Shown in pieces: positions 1-7,968 of a stretch of DNA of 64,000 nt. Origin of the DNA: Pedobacter sp. JY14-1 (GTDB taxonomy: Bacteria; Bacteroidota; Bacteroidia; Sphingobacteriales; Sphingobacteriaceae); the NCBI RefSeq assembly GCF_029269825.1, contig NZ_JARJHU010000005.1:248001-312000 (forward strand), written 5' to 3'. The stretch's first letter is position 1; each line of letters opens with the position of its first letter. The notes beneath the pieces are model-generated. The model had not been told where the DNA came from, searched no databases, and saw nothing but the letters and a program-made list of their open reading frames with translations. Made by a program: the position numbers and the translations under genes.

Positions 1-1
1 C

Positions 2-646
2 CTGCTGTTGAAAAGATCCTCCCGCCTGATCATCAAGACTTCGCCCCTGCTGGATATTGCCGCAGGACTCAAGGAACTCCGCAAGGTATCGGAGATCCAT
101 ATAGTGAGCGTCAGGAATGAATGCAGGGAATTGCTGTGGGTGATCGACAAAGACACCGGGGCTGACAATACGCCTGAGCTCATTGCAGTGACGCTGAATG
201 CGCAGCGGAAAGTTTTCCGTGTGGTTGCAAACTCCGCTCCTGCTGTTTCTGCTTCCGGAAACCCATATGCTACGGAAATCGGTCCTTTCCTGTATGAACC
301 CGATGCCGGGCTGCTCAAAAGCGGTGCATTCGATGAGATCGGGACGCGATACAGTCTGAGAAAGCTGCATCCGCAAACACAGCTCTATACCGGTGATACC
401 GCAAACACTGCATTTCCGGGCAGGATATTCAAGGTGGTTCGACTGCTCAGCTCCGGTGAATTAAAAGAATCAAAAAGGGAAGAACAGCGGAAAGGGAACG
501 TTCTGGTCAGAAATTATCCTGACCGGGCAGAACTGCTCGTCAAAAAATACCGCATCAGCCCGGACCAGGAACGTTTCTTCATCTTTACGAAAAGCACTGC
601 CGAAGGCCTGCTGATCATTGAAGCAGAGATTTTACAACATTACTGA
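2..646 (+). CDS. THUMP-like domain methyltransferase, C-terminal part (5' truncated by window)
   Basis: The reading frame is open to the window edge, so the TTG at 8 is not a credible start and the N-terminal SAM-binding part lies outside. The visible 210 residues begin with KTSPLLDI and continue with VRNECRELLWVID, which match the hinge and THUMP-like region of Bacteroidota class I SAM-dependent methyltransferases (THUMP-like, PF18096 type). Such proteins are presumed RNA methyltransferases; the substrate is not evident here. The C-terminal half (VRNYPDRAELLVKKYRI) is a typical alpha/beta continuation. It ends 10 bp from a convergent small secreted-protein gene. The family call is by remembered motif similarity, so moderate. 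Confidence 0.7.
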   Translation: MLLKRSSRLIIKTSPLLDIAAGLKELRKVSEIHIVSVRNECRELLWVIDKDTGADNTPELIAVTLNAQRKVFRVVANSAPAVSASGNPYATEIGPFLYEPDAGLLKSGAFDEIGTRYSLRKLHPQTQLYTGDTANTAFPGRIFKVVRLLSSGELKESKREEQRKGNVLVRNYPDRAELLVKKYRISPDQERFFIFTKSTAEGLLIIEAEILQHY

Positions 647-656
647 CCTGATTCAG

Positions 657-965
657 TTACGGCCGTTTTCTGATCTCCGACGCTTTCAGGTAAACCTTCG
701 CACCTTTCTTGTTGACGTAGTATTTTCTGTTCTTGCCATCAATGTAAACATTGCTGCCGTCGGGCGCCATCATGCCTTTGTAAGTCTGGTCTGCTACCTT
801 CGCACCCCCTTTCACGGCGACTTCAGCAGCCTTGTCCCCTACCTTTTCCGCAGTCTTTTCAATAGTTTTTCCTACAGATTTTTTCTTTTCCTGCCCAAAG
901 CCGCTAATGGAAATGAATGTTCCCAATACGACGGCCAGTCCTGTTTTTACATACCTGGTTTTCAT
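657..965 (-). CDS. small secreted basic/Gly-Lys protein
   Basis: Start chosen at the Met giving MKTRYVKTGLAVVLGTFISISGFGQ, a clear signal peptide with cleavage after GFGQ. Longer in-frame extension upstream has no signal-like character. The mature protein is about 78 residues: a Lys/Ala-rich amphipathic stretch (KTIEKTAEKVGDKAAEVAVKGG) followed by a short folded-looking tail (GSNVYIDGKNRKYYVNKKGAKVYL). This tail is recurrent in small Bacteroidota periplasmic proteins. Function unknown. It is convergent with the upstream methyltransferase gene and separated from GT117 by about 180 bp. Confidence 0.7.
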   Translation of the reverse strand: MKTRYVKTGLAVVLGTFISISGFGQEKKKSVGKTIEKTAEKVGDKAAEVAVKGGAKVADQTYKGMMAPDGSNVYIDGKNRKYYVNKKGAKVYLKASEIRKRP

Positions 966-1142
966 ACCGATGATTTTATGATATCCGTTTAATCCCATAA
1001 CAATCCGGAAAAGGATTTGTTGATCACCGCTATAAGTCTCAGCTAAAGAGGCTCGGCACTGAATCATGAAATGTGAATAAATGTTAAATTTTACTGCCGG
1101 ATTTGATAAATGGTTAGCTTTAACTACCTAAAACCAAAACCG

Positions 1143-4142
1143 ATGAACAATAACCTTTACCAAAAGATCAACAACTTAACAGGATTTGCGCTTTTCGCAA
1201 TATCCGGACTGGTTTTCTGGCTTACCATGGAGCCTACGCTGAGTTTCTGGGATTGCGGCGAATTCATAGCCGCTTCGTATAAGCTTCAGGTCGGACACCA
1301 GCCCGGCGCACCTCTTTTCCTGATGATCGGTAAACTGTTTTCCCTGCTTGCCGGCGGAAACACGGCGAAGGTGGCTTATTTTATGAACCTCAGTTCCGCA
1401 CTGTTCAGCGCGGCAACCGTGATGTTCCTGTACTGGAGTATTACCCTGCTCGCTGCCCGGCTGTTTCCAAAGGAGAAGTCACCTGTTGATGCGCTTTCTG
1501 TCATAGGTGCCGGAGTCATCGGCGCACTGGCCTTTACATTTTCAGATACTTTCTGGTTTTCCGCAGTTGAAGCCGAAGTGTATTCACTATCGATCTTATC
1601 CACGGCAATTGTATTCTGGGCGGTATTGAAATGGGAACAGAACGGCAACGACCGCTGGCTGGTGCTCATCTCCTTTATCGTAGGACTTTCCATCGGCGTC
1701 CACCTGCTGAGCCTGCTGGCCATTCCAGCAGTAGTCCTGGTTTATTATTTCCGCAAAAACCCGCAGGCCAGCTGGCCGGGCATCTTAAAGGCGATTGCCT
1801 TTTCAGGGCTGATCTGGGTGGTCGTACAGGTCGGCATCATCCAGTATTCCGTAATGGCCGCTGCCAGGCTGGACATCTTCTTTGTCAACACCCTTGGTCT
1901 GGGTTTTGGTTCCGGGGCCTTGTTTTTCCTGTTCCTGCTGGCGGTTTTGCTTACGCTGGGCATCCGCTACAGCATCAGGCATCACAAATATCAGCTCAAT
2001 CTCGGCCTGATCTGCTTTACCTTCGTATTCTTTGGCTTCTGTTCGTATTTCATGATCATCATCAGGGCCAATGCCGGTACAGAGCTCAATTTATCCACTC
2101 CGGACAATGCCTATTCGCTGAACAATTACCTGGGCCGGATCAATTACGGACAGGTCCCCCTGCTGTATGGACAGACCTTTGACGCACAGGATATCGACGG
2201 GAAGGAAACCTCAACACTATACCGGAGGGGAAAGGATAAATATGAGGTAGCCGGAAAGGATTTTGAGCTGAAATACGATAAGAATATGCTCTTTCCGCGT
2301 ACCTACAGCAACAAACCGCACCATATTCAATTCTATAAACAATGGATGCACCTGGCTGACGGCGAAACACCTACCTTCCTCAAAAATCTGGAATTTTTCT
2401 TTTCCTATCAATCAGGCTTTATGTACTGGCGGTATTTTATGTGGAATTTTGCAGGCAGGCAGAACGATGTCCAGGGCCAGGGTTCGCGTGACGCGGGCAA
2501 CTGGATCACAGGCATAAAGCCACTGGACGGCCTGAGACTGGACCGTCAGGATAAGCTTCCTCCCTCCATCACCGAAAACGAAGGTTATAACCGCTTCTTC
2601 GGACTACCGCTGATATTGGGTATTGCGGGCCTGCTGTTCCTGTACCGCCGTAACCGCCATCAAATGATCGTGATCAGTACCCTGTTCTTCTTTACGGGGA
2701 TGGCCATTATCGTGTACCTGAACCAGGACCCGCTGCAGGTGCGCGAACGTGACTATGCCTATGTCGGCTCATTTTACGCCTTTGCTATATTTATCGGCTT
2801 CGGGCTGCTTGCACTGAAGGAACTGCTTGCACGGTTCGCCGCAGAACGGCTTAGCCTGGCCATCGCAGGCCTTACCTGTATGCTTGCAGCCCCCGTACTG
2901 ATGGGCTGGCAAGGCTGGGACGACCACGACCGTTCGGGAAAAACGACTGCTTTGGAATGGGCTTCCAACTACCTCAATTCCTGTGCACCCAATGCGATCC
3001 TGTTTACCAATGCCGACAACGATACCTTCCCGCTCTGGTATGCGCAGCAGGTAGAGGGCATCCGTACCGATGTCCGGGTCGTCAACATGCAATACCTGAG
3101 TGACGACGGCTATATCAACCAGATGAAGCAACAGGCCGGGAAATCGGCGCCCCTGCCCATCAGTCTGCCCGAAAGCAAGTATGTAAAGGGTGTGAGGGAC
3201 TATGTCCGTTATTTTGACTACGGCATTATGGACAGTGTCGAACTGAAAGACCTGCTCGCCGTAATGACTTCGGACAACAAGGAAGACAAGATGCCCCTCA
3301 GCGACGGCAATTATTACAACTTCATGCCTTCCAGGAACCTGAAACTGACGGTAAATGCCGGAGAGGTGATCAGGACAGGTACTTTAGCTGCTAAAGACCA
3401 CAGCAGGATCACCCCGGAAATGAAATGGACCTTCAGGGAGAACATCGCCAGAAAGGCAGACATGATCCTGTTCGATATCCTGGTGAACAACCATTGGAAA
3501 AGACCGGTATATTTTGGCTCATCGGTTTCTGATGACACCTATGCGGGCCTGGAAAGATACCTCTACCTGGAAGGTTATGCGCACAGGCTGCTGCCACTGG
3601 AAAGGGATACCGCGGACAAACGTGACAAGGAAAGGGTAACCAATTCTGAGGTGATGTACAGCAATATCATGCAGAAGTTTAAGCTGAAAGGCTTCAAAAC
3701 CGCAAAATATCTTGACCCGGAAAGCAGGCGGATTGCCAGGACCACCTGGCAGTTTAACAATACCCTGGCCGCCAACCTGATCGATGAGGGGAAACCTGAA
3801 AAGGCGGCTACCATACTGATCAGGAACGTACATGAACTGCCGCTCAAAAATTACTCAATTGAAGATACCCTGAGTAAAATGCCGACCATTGAAGGGCTTT
3901 ACCAGACCGGGCATGATGAAATGGCGGGCGCGCTGCTAAAAGCCAACCTGGATTATGTGACTAAGGAGATCAGTTATATCGCCTCACTGCCTGCCAGCCG
4001 CTACGACGATTACGGCTATGACCTGAGACAGGGCTTCGTGGTACTGCATAATATGAAAAGGATTACGGAAACCTACAGGCAGCCAGAACTAAGCAAAGCA
4101 GTGAATGACCGGATCGAAAGCCTCCAGAGCAATTTCATGTAA
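1143..4142 (+). CDS. glycosyltransferase family 117 protein (DUF2723, protein O-mannosyltransferase-like)
   Basis: About 999 residues from MNNNLYQ, the conserved family start; an earlier Met 11 codons upstream is less likely. The N-terminus carries the DUF2723 signature (TMEPTLSFWDCGEF, then KLQVGHQPGAP) with Asp37 and Glu40 as candidate GT-C catalytic acids, followed by roughly ten membrane segments to about residue 590 and a long extracytoplasmic C-terminal region. DUF2723 is CAZy GT117, which includes human TMEM260, an O-mannosyltransferase; Bacteroidota members probably glycosylate exported proteins using a lipid-linked sugar. Stands alone, followed by a hairpin. Substrate in this organism is inference. 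Confidence 0.85.
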   Translation: MNNNLYQKINNLTGFALFAISGLVFWLTMEPTLSFWDCGEFIAASYKLQVGHQPGAPLFLMIGKLFSLLAGGNTAKVAYFMNLSSALFSAATVMFLYWSITLLAARLFPKEKSPVDALSVIGAGVIGALAFTFSDTFWFSAVEAEVYSLSILSTAIVFWAVLKWEQNGNDRWLVLISFIVGLSIGVHLLSLLAIPAVVLVYYFRKNPQASWPGILKAIAFSGLIWVVVQVGIIQYSVMAAARLDIFFVNTLGLGFGSGALFFLFLLAVLLTLGIRYSIRHHKYQLNLGLICFTFVFFGFCSYFMIIIRANAGTELNLSTPDNAYSLNNYLGRINYGQVPLLYGQTFDAQDIDGKETSTLYRRGKDKYEVAGKDFELKYDKNMLFPRTYSNKPHHIQFYKQWMHLADGETPTFLKNLEFFFSYQSGFMYWRYFMWNFAGRQNDVQGQGSRDAGNWITGIKPLDGLRLDRQDKLPPSITENEGYNRFFGLPLILGIAGLLFLYRRNRHQMIVISTLFFFTGMAIIVYLNQDPLQVRERDYAYVGSFYAFAIFIGFGLLALKELLARFAAERLSLAIAGLTCMLAAPVLMGWQGWDDHDRSGKTTALEWASNYLNSCAPNAILFTNADNDTFPLWYAQQVEGIRTDVRVVNMQYLSDDGYINQMKQQAGKSAPLPISLPESKYVKGVRDYVRYFDYGIMDSVELKDLLAVMTSDNKEDKMPLSDGNYYNFMPSRNLKLTVNAGEVIRTGTLAAKDHSRITPEMKWTFRENIARKADMILFDILVNNHWKRPVYFGSSVSDDTYAGLERYLYLEGYAHRLLPLERDTADKRDKERVTNSEVMYSNIMQKFKLKGFKTAKYLDPESRRIARTTWQFNNTLAANLIDEGKPEKAATILIRNVHELPLKNYSIEDTLSKMPTIEGLYQTGHDEMAGALLKANLDYVTKEISYIASLPASRYDDYGYDLRQGFVVLHNMKRITETYRQPELSKAVNDRIESLQSNFM

Positions 4143-4151
4143 TTGCTCTGG
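4124..4151 (+). terminator. hairpin at end of GT117 gene
   Basis: Perfect 11-bp inverted repeat (CCAGAGCAATT, six-base loop, AATTGCTCTGG) spanning the stop codon of the GT117 gene. There is no long T tract behind it, so it may be a weak terminator or an mRNA 3'-end stabiliser. Confidence 0.5.
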
Positions 4152-4230
4152 GGCAACCCTTTTCCGTAAAGTATTTATCCGTTTCAAAATGATTTGCAGG
4201 ATAGCTGAAGAGTAGCTATGTTTGCAAAAC

Positions 4231-4244
4231 ATACCAACTAGTAT
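4231..4244. promoter_or_regulatory. TetR operator copy 1 (ATACCAACTAGTAT)
   Basis: Imperfect palindrome placed 3 bp before the ATG of the TetR gene, just downstream of a -7-like box TATGTTTG (4217-4224). A near-identical copy lies at the same distance before the next gene (4853-4866). Identity continues on both sides (AAAAC before, TTTATG after), so this is a shared operator, most simply bound by the TetR protein encoded between the two copies. Confidence 0.75.
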
Positions 4245-4247
4245 TTT

Positions 4248-4835
4248 ATGTCCAAGGCGGCCGCAACAAGAGAAACGATCCTGAAGAAAGCTTTTGATCT
4301 GGTTTACCGTCAAAGTTACCAGGCAACCAGTATTGACGACATCATTTCGCAACTGCAGGTAACCAAGGGTGCCTTTTTTTATCATTTCAGGAACAAGGAC
4401 ATGATGGGACTTGCCATGATCAGAGAAGTGATGGCCCCCAATATGGAACCCTATATGATCCATGTACTGGGCAGCACCCCGGATGCACTTGAAGATATAT
4501 ATCAGATGGTTAAAGGCCTGTTGCTGCTGAACCCGACGCTGGACAGCCGCTATGGCTGCCCTGCAGTGAACCTGATCGAAGAAATGGCACCGGTAAACGA
4601 AGAATTCAGAAAGGCGCTGATGCAACTGATGCTGAAATGGCAGGATGCATTGGAAAAGCATTTACGCGAAGCACAAATAATCGGTCAGGTAGGCAAGGAA
4701 CACGATGCAAAGCAAATTGCGATGTACATTACCGCAGGCTACAGCGGTATCCGCAACATCGGAAAAATCTTCGGGAACCAGGCTTATGTCAATTATTTAC
4801 AACAATTCAAGATCTACCTTGAAAGCCTCAGATAA
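4248..4835 (+). CDS. TetR/AcrR family transcriptional regulator
   Basis: 195 residues. The N-terminal TetR HTH is clear: ILKKAFDLVYRQSYQATSIDDI, then turn and recognition helix around residues 27-46 (LQVTKGAFFYHFRNKDMM). The C-terminal ligand domain (residues 60-195) has the Cys-Pro (YGCPAVNLIEEM) seen in the YxaF/LmrA-like branch of TetR regulators (TetR_C_33 type). Probably represses itself and the two membrane genes downstream, because the same palindrome abuts the start codons of this gene and the next. Ligand unknown. Confidence 0.9.
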   Translation: MSKAAATRETILKKAFDLVYRQSYQATSIDDIISQLQVTKGAFFYHFRNKDMMGLAMIREVMAPNMEPYMIHVLGSTPDALEDIYQMVKGLLLLNPTLDSRYGCPAVNLIEEMAPVNEEFRKALMQLMLKWQDALEKHLREAQIIGQVGKEHDAKQIAMYITAGYSGIRNIGKIFGNQAYVNYLQQFKIYLESLR

Positions 4836-4852
4836 TTTTTTTGACCAAAAAC

Positions 4853-4866
4853 ATACCAATTAGTAT
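4853..4866. promoter_or_regulatory. TetR operator copy 2 (ATACCAATTAGTAT)
   Basis: Second copy of the 4231-4244 palindrome, again exactly 3 bp before an ATG (4870) and with the same flanks. One base differs between the copies. Positioned to block transcription or ribosome access of the membrane gene at 4870. Confidence 0.75.
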
Positions 4867-4869
4867 TTT

Positions 4870-5325
4870 ATGTATTCAACATTGCTCATTCTTCATTCCC
4901 TGTTCAGATGGCTGGTAGCTGCATCACTTACCGGAAGCATTTTGTTTTCGTGGCGGGGGATTAAGCACCACCTGCCGTTCAGTACCGGAATGGACCAGTT
5001 GCGGCACTGGACAGCGACCATTGCGCACCTGCAGCTGATGATCGGCCTCACACTTTATTTCAAAAGTCCGCTGACCCGGCTGTCCATACCGGCCTCCGGA
5101 AACATGAGACAAGAACTGATGTTCTTCAAATATGCACATATCCTGATGATGATCATCTCGATCATTTTGCTGACCATAGGTTCCGCAAAAGCCAAAAGGG
5201 CCGAGGGCGCTGCGTTGAAGTACAAGACTGTACTGATCTGGTATAGCATCGCATTGCTGATCATCCTGGCGGCAATTCCCTGGCCGTTTTCACCCCTTGC
5301 CGCGCGTCCCTATATGCGGTTTTAA
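4870..5325 (+). CDS. four-helix membrane protein, cytochrome b-like
   Basis: 151 residues with four predicted membrane helices (about 5-27, 50-64, 84-104, 120-140). Histidines sit inside or at the edge of helices at positions 9 (LHSLFRWL), 53 (IAHLQLMIG) and 90 (KYAHILMM), which fits heme ligation as in small Bacteroidota proteins often labelled cytochrome B, but no heme motif is decisive. Start fixed by the operator-ATG spacing shared with the TetR gene. Likely target of that regulator and co-transcribed with the DUF3817 gene 43 bp downstream. Confidence 0.7.
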   Translation: MYSTLLILHSLFRWLVAASLTGSILFSWRGIKHHLPFSTGMDQLRHWTATIAHLQLMIGLTLYFKSPLTRLSIPASGNMRQELMFFKYAHILMMIISIILLTIGSAKAKRAEGAALKYKTVLIWYSIALLIILAAIPWPFSPLAARPYMRF

Positions 5326-5368
5326 ATGATTACCTGTTTAATTATCAAACACTTTATTCTCATAAAAT

Positions 5369-5686
5369 ATGAAAGACTTATTTACCTCTTCCCTGGGACG
5401 GCTAAGAATAGCCGGATTCTTAGAAGGCGCCTCACTCCTGCTCCTGCTCTTTGTAGCAGTACCATTCAAATACCTGGCCGGTCAACCGCAACCGGTGCAG
5501 ATGCTCGGCCCGATACACGGCGCACTGTTCACCTGGTTTGTCATCAATACGCTTTATGTAGCAGTGGAACAAGGCTGGCGTTTTAAAACTACCACTTGGA
5601 AAGTCCTCCTGGCTTGCATGATACCATTCGGTACTTTCTACATAGATTGGTACCTGCTTCGTCATACCAGCGCAAAAAAAGAATAG
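5369..5686 (+). CDS. DUF3817 integral membrane protein
   Basis: 105 residues matching DUF3817: LGRLRIAGFLEGASLLLLLFVAVPFKYLAG at the start, conserved His in GPIHGALFTWFV near residue 50, and a final membrane helix. Three predicted helices. Function of the family is unknown; members are often small inner-membrane proteins near redox or transport genes. Lies 43 bp behind the cytochrome-b-like gene and probably in the same TetR-regulated unit. Confidence 0.85.
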   Translation: MKDLFTSSLGRLRIAGFLEGASLLLLLFVAVPFKYLAGQPQPVQMLGPIHGALFTWFVINTLYVAVEQGWRFKTTTWKVLLACMIPFGTFYIDWYLLRHTSAKKE

Positions 5687-5749
5687 ATCACAACAATCTC
5701 TACGGTGTTGTATTTTTTTATTATATTTATAATCAACAGATTAACCCCT

Positions 5750-6082
5750 ATGAAAAAACTCTTTACACCGTTAGTCCTGGTGCTTGCCACAATTTCTGCA
5801 AACGCCCAGTCTTCCGAAAAGAAAAATGCTTACCCTGATACGGCTGCCGTTAAGAAACCAGGCACAGTAACCGGGTCTGTTCATATCGTAAGGCCGAAAC
5901 AGGATACCGGAGATGCATTTGTACTCAAAGTCCCTTCAGATTCGCTCCGGAATAGACAGGTGCCGATGCCAAATGCCTATCACAGATCAACTATCGAAAA
6001 TGCGCCGATGCCAATCTATCAGATCGGAAAAGTTAGGAGCATCAATATCCAGAATGTTAAAAAGCCGAAAAAGTCGGATTGA
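5750..6082 (+). CDS. small secreted protein of unknown function
   Basis: 110 residues starting at MKKLFTPLVLVLATISANAQ, a standard signal peptide cut after NAQ. The mature part is Lys/Pro/Asp-rich and polar with no recognised domain (for example TGSVHIVRPKQDTGDAF and a KKPKKSD end). An upstream in-frame Met would add 15 hydrophobic residues and is less likely. No operon partner is evident. Confidence 0.6.
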   Translation: MKKLFTPLVLVLATISANAQSSEKKNAYPDTAAVKKPGTVTGSVHIVRPKQDTGDAFVLKVPSDSLRNRQVPMPNAYHRSTIENAPMPIYQIGKVRSINIQNVKKPKKSD

Positions 6083-6096
6083 GAAATATAAGCGTA

Positions 6097-6130
6097 TTGA
6101 CAACAGGGGAATTAAAAAAATATAACTTTG
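6097..6130 (+). promoter_or_regulatory. Bacteroidota promoter (TTG ... TAACTTTG)
   Basis: TTG at 6097-6099 and TAACTTTG at 6123-6130 with 23 bp between them. This fits the TTTG/TAnnTTTG Bacteroidota consensus. The -7 box ends 3 bp before the ATG of the small membrane ORF, so the transcript would be leaderless or nearly so. Confidence 0.5.
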
Positions 6131-6133
6131 TAT

Positions 6134-6247
6134 ATGAAAATCATTGATCCGGAACGCGAACGCAACCAGAACTTCCTGAAGTTTGTAAGAATGGTTGCAC
6201 TGATACAACTCGTGGGAAGCATTGTATACCTCGCAATTTTTGGTTAA
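6134..6247 (+). CDS. 37-residue single-helix membrane peptide
   Basis: ATG at 6134 and TAA at 6245-6247. The peptide has a charged N-terminus (KIIDPERERNQNF) and one membrane helix (VRMVALIQLVGSIVYLAIF), a sensible topology for a small membrane protein. It directly follows a good TAnnTTTG promoter. The support is promoter position and composition only, so it could still be a chance ORF. Confidence 0.45.
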   Translation: MKIIDPERERNQNFLKFVRMVALIQLVGSIVYLAIFG

Positions 6248-6275
6248 CAGTATTTAAGGAAGAATCTTTTACCAG

Positions 6276-7949
6276 TTACCTGCCTTCTCCCAAAGACTTC
6301 AGCAATTCTGCAGCTTTCAAATGATGCAGATCGGCAGCGCGTTTCAACAGAGAAACACCCTTGGCCTTATCCTTAGCGGTGCCAAGCCCATCGATGTACA
6401 TCATGCCAGCCTTGTACAAACCTTCCGCATAGGAGTGCTCCCCGGCTTGCTCATAATACTTCAATGCCATCGGGTAATTTCTGGCTACCGGGCCGCTGCC
6501 ATCAAAATAAAGATTGGCAAGGTAAAGACTACAGTAGTGGTTACCGACCGCAATCCCCTTATCGAGCCAAGCCAGACCTTTAGCTACATCTTTAGTCGTA
6601 CCGGTTGCCCTCAGGTAAGCCTCACTTAACATGATAAACTCATCATAAAAGATATCCAGCAAGGCTTCCTCCATATCTGCATCTTCTGCCTGTCCCAGAT
6701 AAGCATCTAAGCTATCGGGATTAGCCAGCAGCTCATTCATTGCTTTTTCAGCCATCAGCAACCCTGCCCTCTCATCCTTAGGAAACCCGTACCAGCCAAA
6801 TAGGTAAATGTTACCCAGATCTATGGCGCAGAATTGATCCTGATGCTTGTCCATTCCCTTTTTCAACCAGGCAATGCCCTGTTTCACCGATGCCTGATTC
6901 AATGAATCCCTGAGGTAGGCATGCGCCACTTCATTGGCAGCATAGCCACTGGGGTTCACATTATACCTGCTTATCGTCAAACCTACATCGGAGGTATCCG
7001 CCTGTGCAAGCAGTCCAAAACGTACAGAGTCCCCCCTGGTTAAATAATTCTGCTTTATCTTATTAAACGTACGCTTTTTCTTCCCATCAGAATAAGTTTG
7101 GTTCACTGCAGATACTACGCCACGGGATACGCTGCCGTCATTGAACTCGTATGCAGTTACCTTTGCTTCGCCCCGGTCATCAAATAAACCAACCTCGTTA
7201 AAATAAGTAGGCAGAACGATCTGCCCTGAGCGATGAATAGCGCCGTAATCCTTTCCGTTAAAGGAAAACCAGGTATACTGGGCGTTGCCAAAAAATGTCC
7301 AGATATCCGTAAATTTTGGATAAAGAAAATACCGTCCCGTTCCGTCAATCATCCCCCACTTACCCTGAAACTTCACTTTGGCAAGTCCGGCAGTAGTTCG
7401 CATGGAATAGCCACCCGCCGTTTTCAAAATACTGGTTCCATCATCAAAGGGCTCACAGGCATCGTAGATCATGTCGATCACCTTCTTACCTGCCGGGTCG
7501 ATGAAACCAAACCGCTGCCCATCCTCACTGGCAATGATGAGTGCTCCCCCATCAGATAAACTGGCGTATGTGCAAGGAATCACCGGCAAACCCTGTTCAT
7601 CAACGGTTCCCCATTTGCCATTCATTTTTACAAACCTCCCGTTGGCTTCCTCGTATTGAAACGGAAGCACCATTTTGCCTTTGGAATTGACATAACCCCA
7701 TTTCCCGTCCTTCTTCACGGCGCAGATGTCCCTGTACCATTGTTTGGCTACCTGCTCAAACTGTGCTTTGATTCGCACAGGGTATTTCGATTTTCCACCG
7801 TAAGAGAAGTCGAGTTTGATCTCCTGAAACCCGTATAGCCCGTTCTTGTCCTGGTAAGATTGATACGTTCTGCCCACTTGGGCAACGACTGAGGCGCTCC
7901 AAATACTGAAGAGGCAGCACAGCAGAACAACAAATGATCTTTTTTTCAT
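6276..7949 (-). CDS. WG-repeat and Sel1-repeat secreted protein
   Basis: 557 residues with signal peptide (MKKRSFVVLLCCLFSIWSASVVAQ). Residues about 75-270 hold several WG repeats (KDGKWGYVNSKGKMVLPFQYEEA, NGKWGTVDEQGLPVIP, KFQGKWGMIDGTGRYFLYPKF). Residues about 370-550 hold Sel1/TPR-like repeats (ALKYYEQAGEHSYAEGLYKAGMMYIDGLG, AKGVSLLKRAADL). Both repeat types mediate protein contacts; the joint arrangement suggests a periplasmic or surface scaffold. Lies 19 bp upstream of, and on the same strand as, the end of the lipoprotein gene at 7969, so the two may be co-transcribed. Confidence 0.85.
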   Translation of the reverse strand: MKKRSFVVLLCCLFSIWSASVVAQVGRTYQSYQDKNGLYGFQEIKLDFSYGGKSKYPVRIKAQFEQVAKQWYRDICAVKKDGKWGYVNSKGKMVLPFQYEEANGRFVKMNGKWGTVDEQGLPVIPCTYASLSDGGALIIASEDGQRFGFIDPAGKKVIDMIYDACEPFDDGTSILKTAGGYSMRTTAGLAKVKFQGKWGMIDGTGRYFLYPKFTDIWTFFGNAQYTWFSFNGKDYGAIHRSGQIVLPTYFNEVGLFDDRGEAKVTAYEFNDGSVSRGVVSAVNQTYSDGKKKRTFNKIKQNYLTRGDSVRFGLLAQADTSDVGLTISRYNVNPSGYAANEVAHAYLRDSLNQASVKQGIAWLKKGMDKHQDQFCAIDLGNIYLFGWYGFPKDERAGLLMAEKAMNELLANPDSLDAYLGQAEDADMEEALLDIFYDEFIMLSEAYLRATGTTKDVAKGLAWLDKGIAVGNHYCSLYLANLYFDGSGPVARNYPMALKYYEQAGEHSYAEGLYKAGMMYIDGLGTAKDKAKGVSLLKRAADLHHLKAAELLKSLGEGR

Positions 7950-7968
7950 CGCTAAAATTGCAGTTAGG

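Noticed and set aside
1376..1723. Minus-strand ORF inside the GT117 gene
   Set aside because: Shadow of a long, well-supported membrane protein gene.
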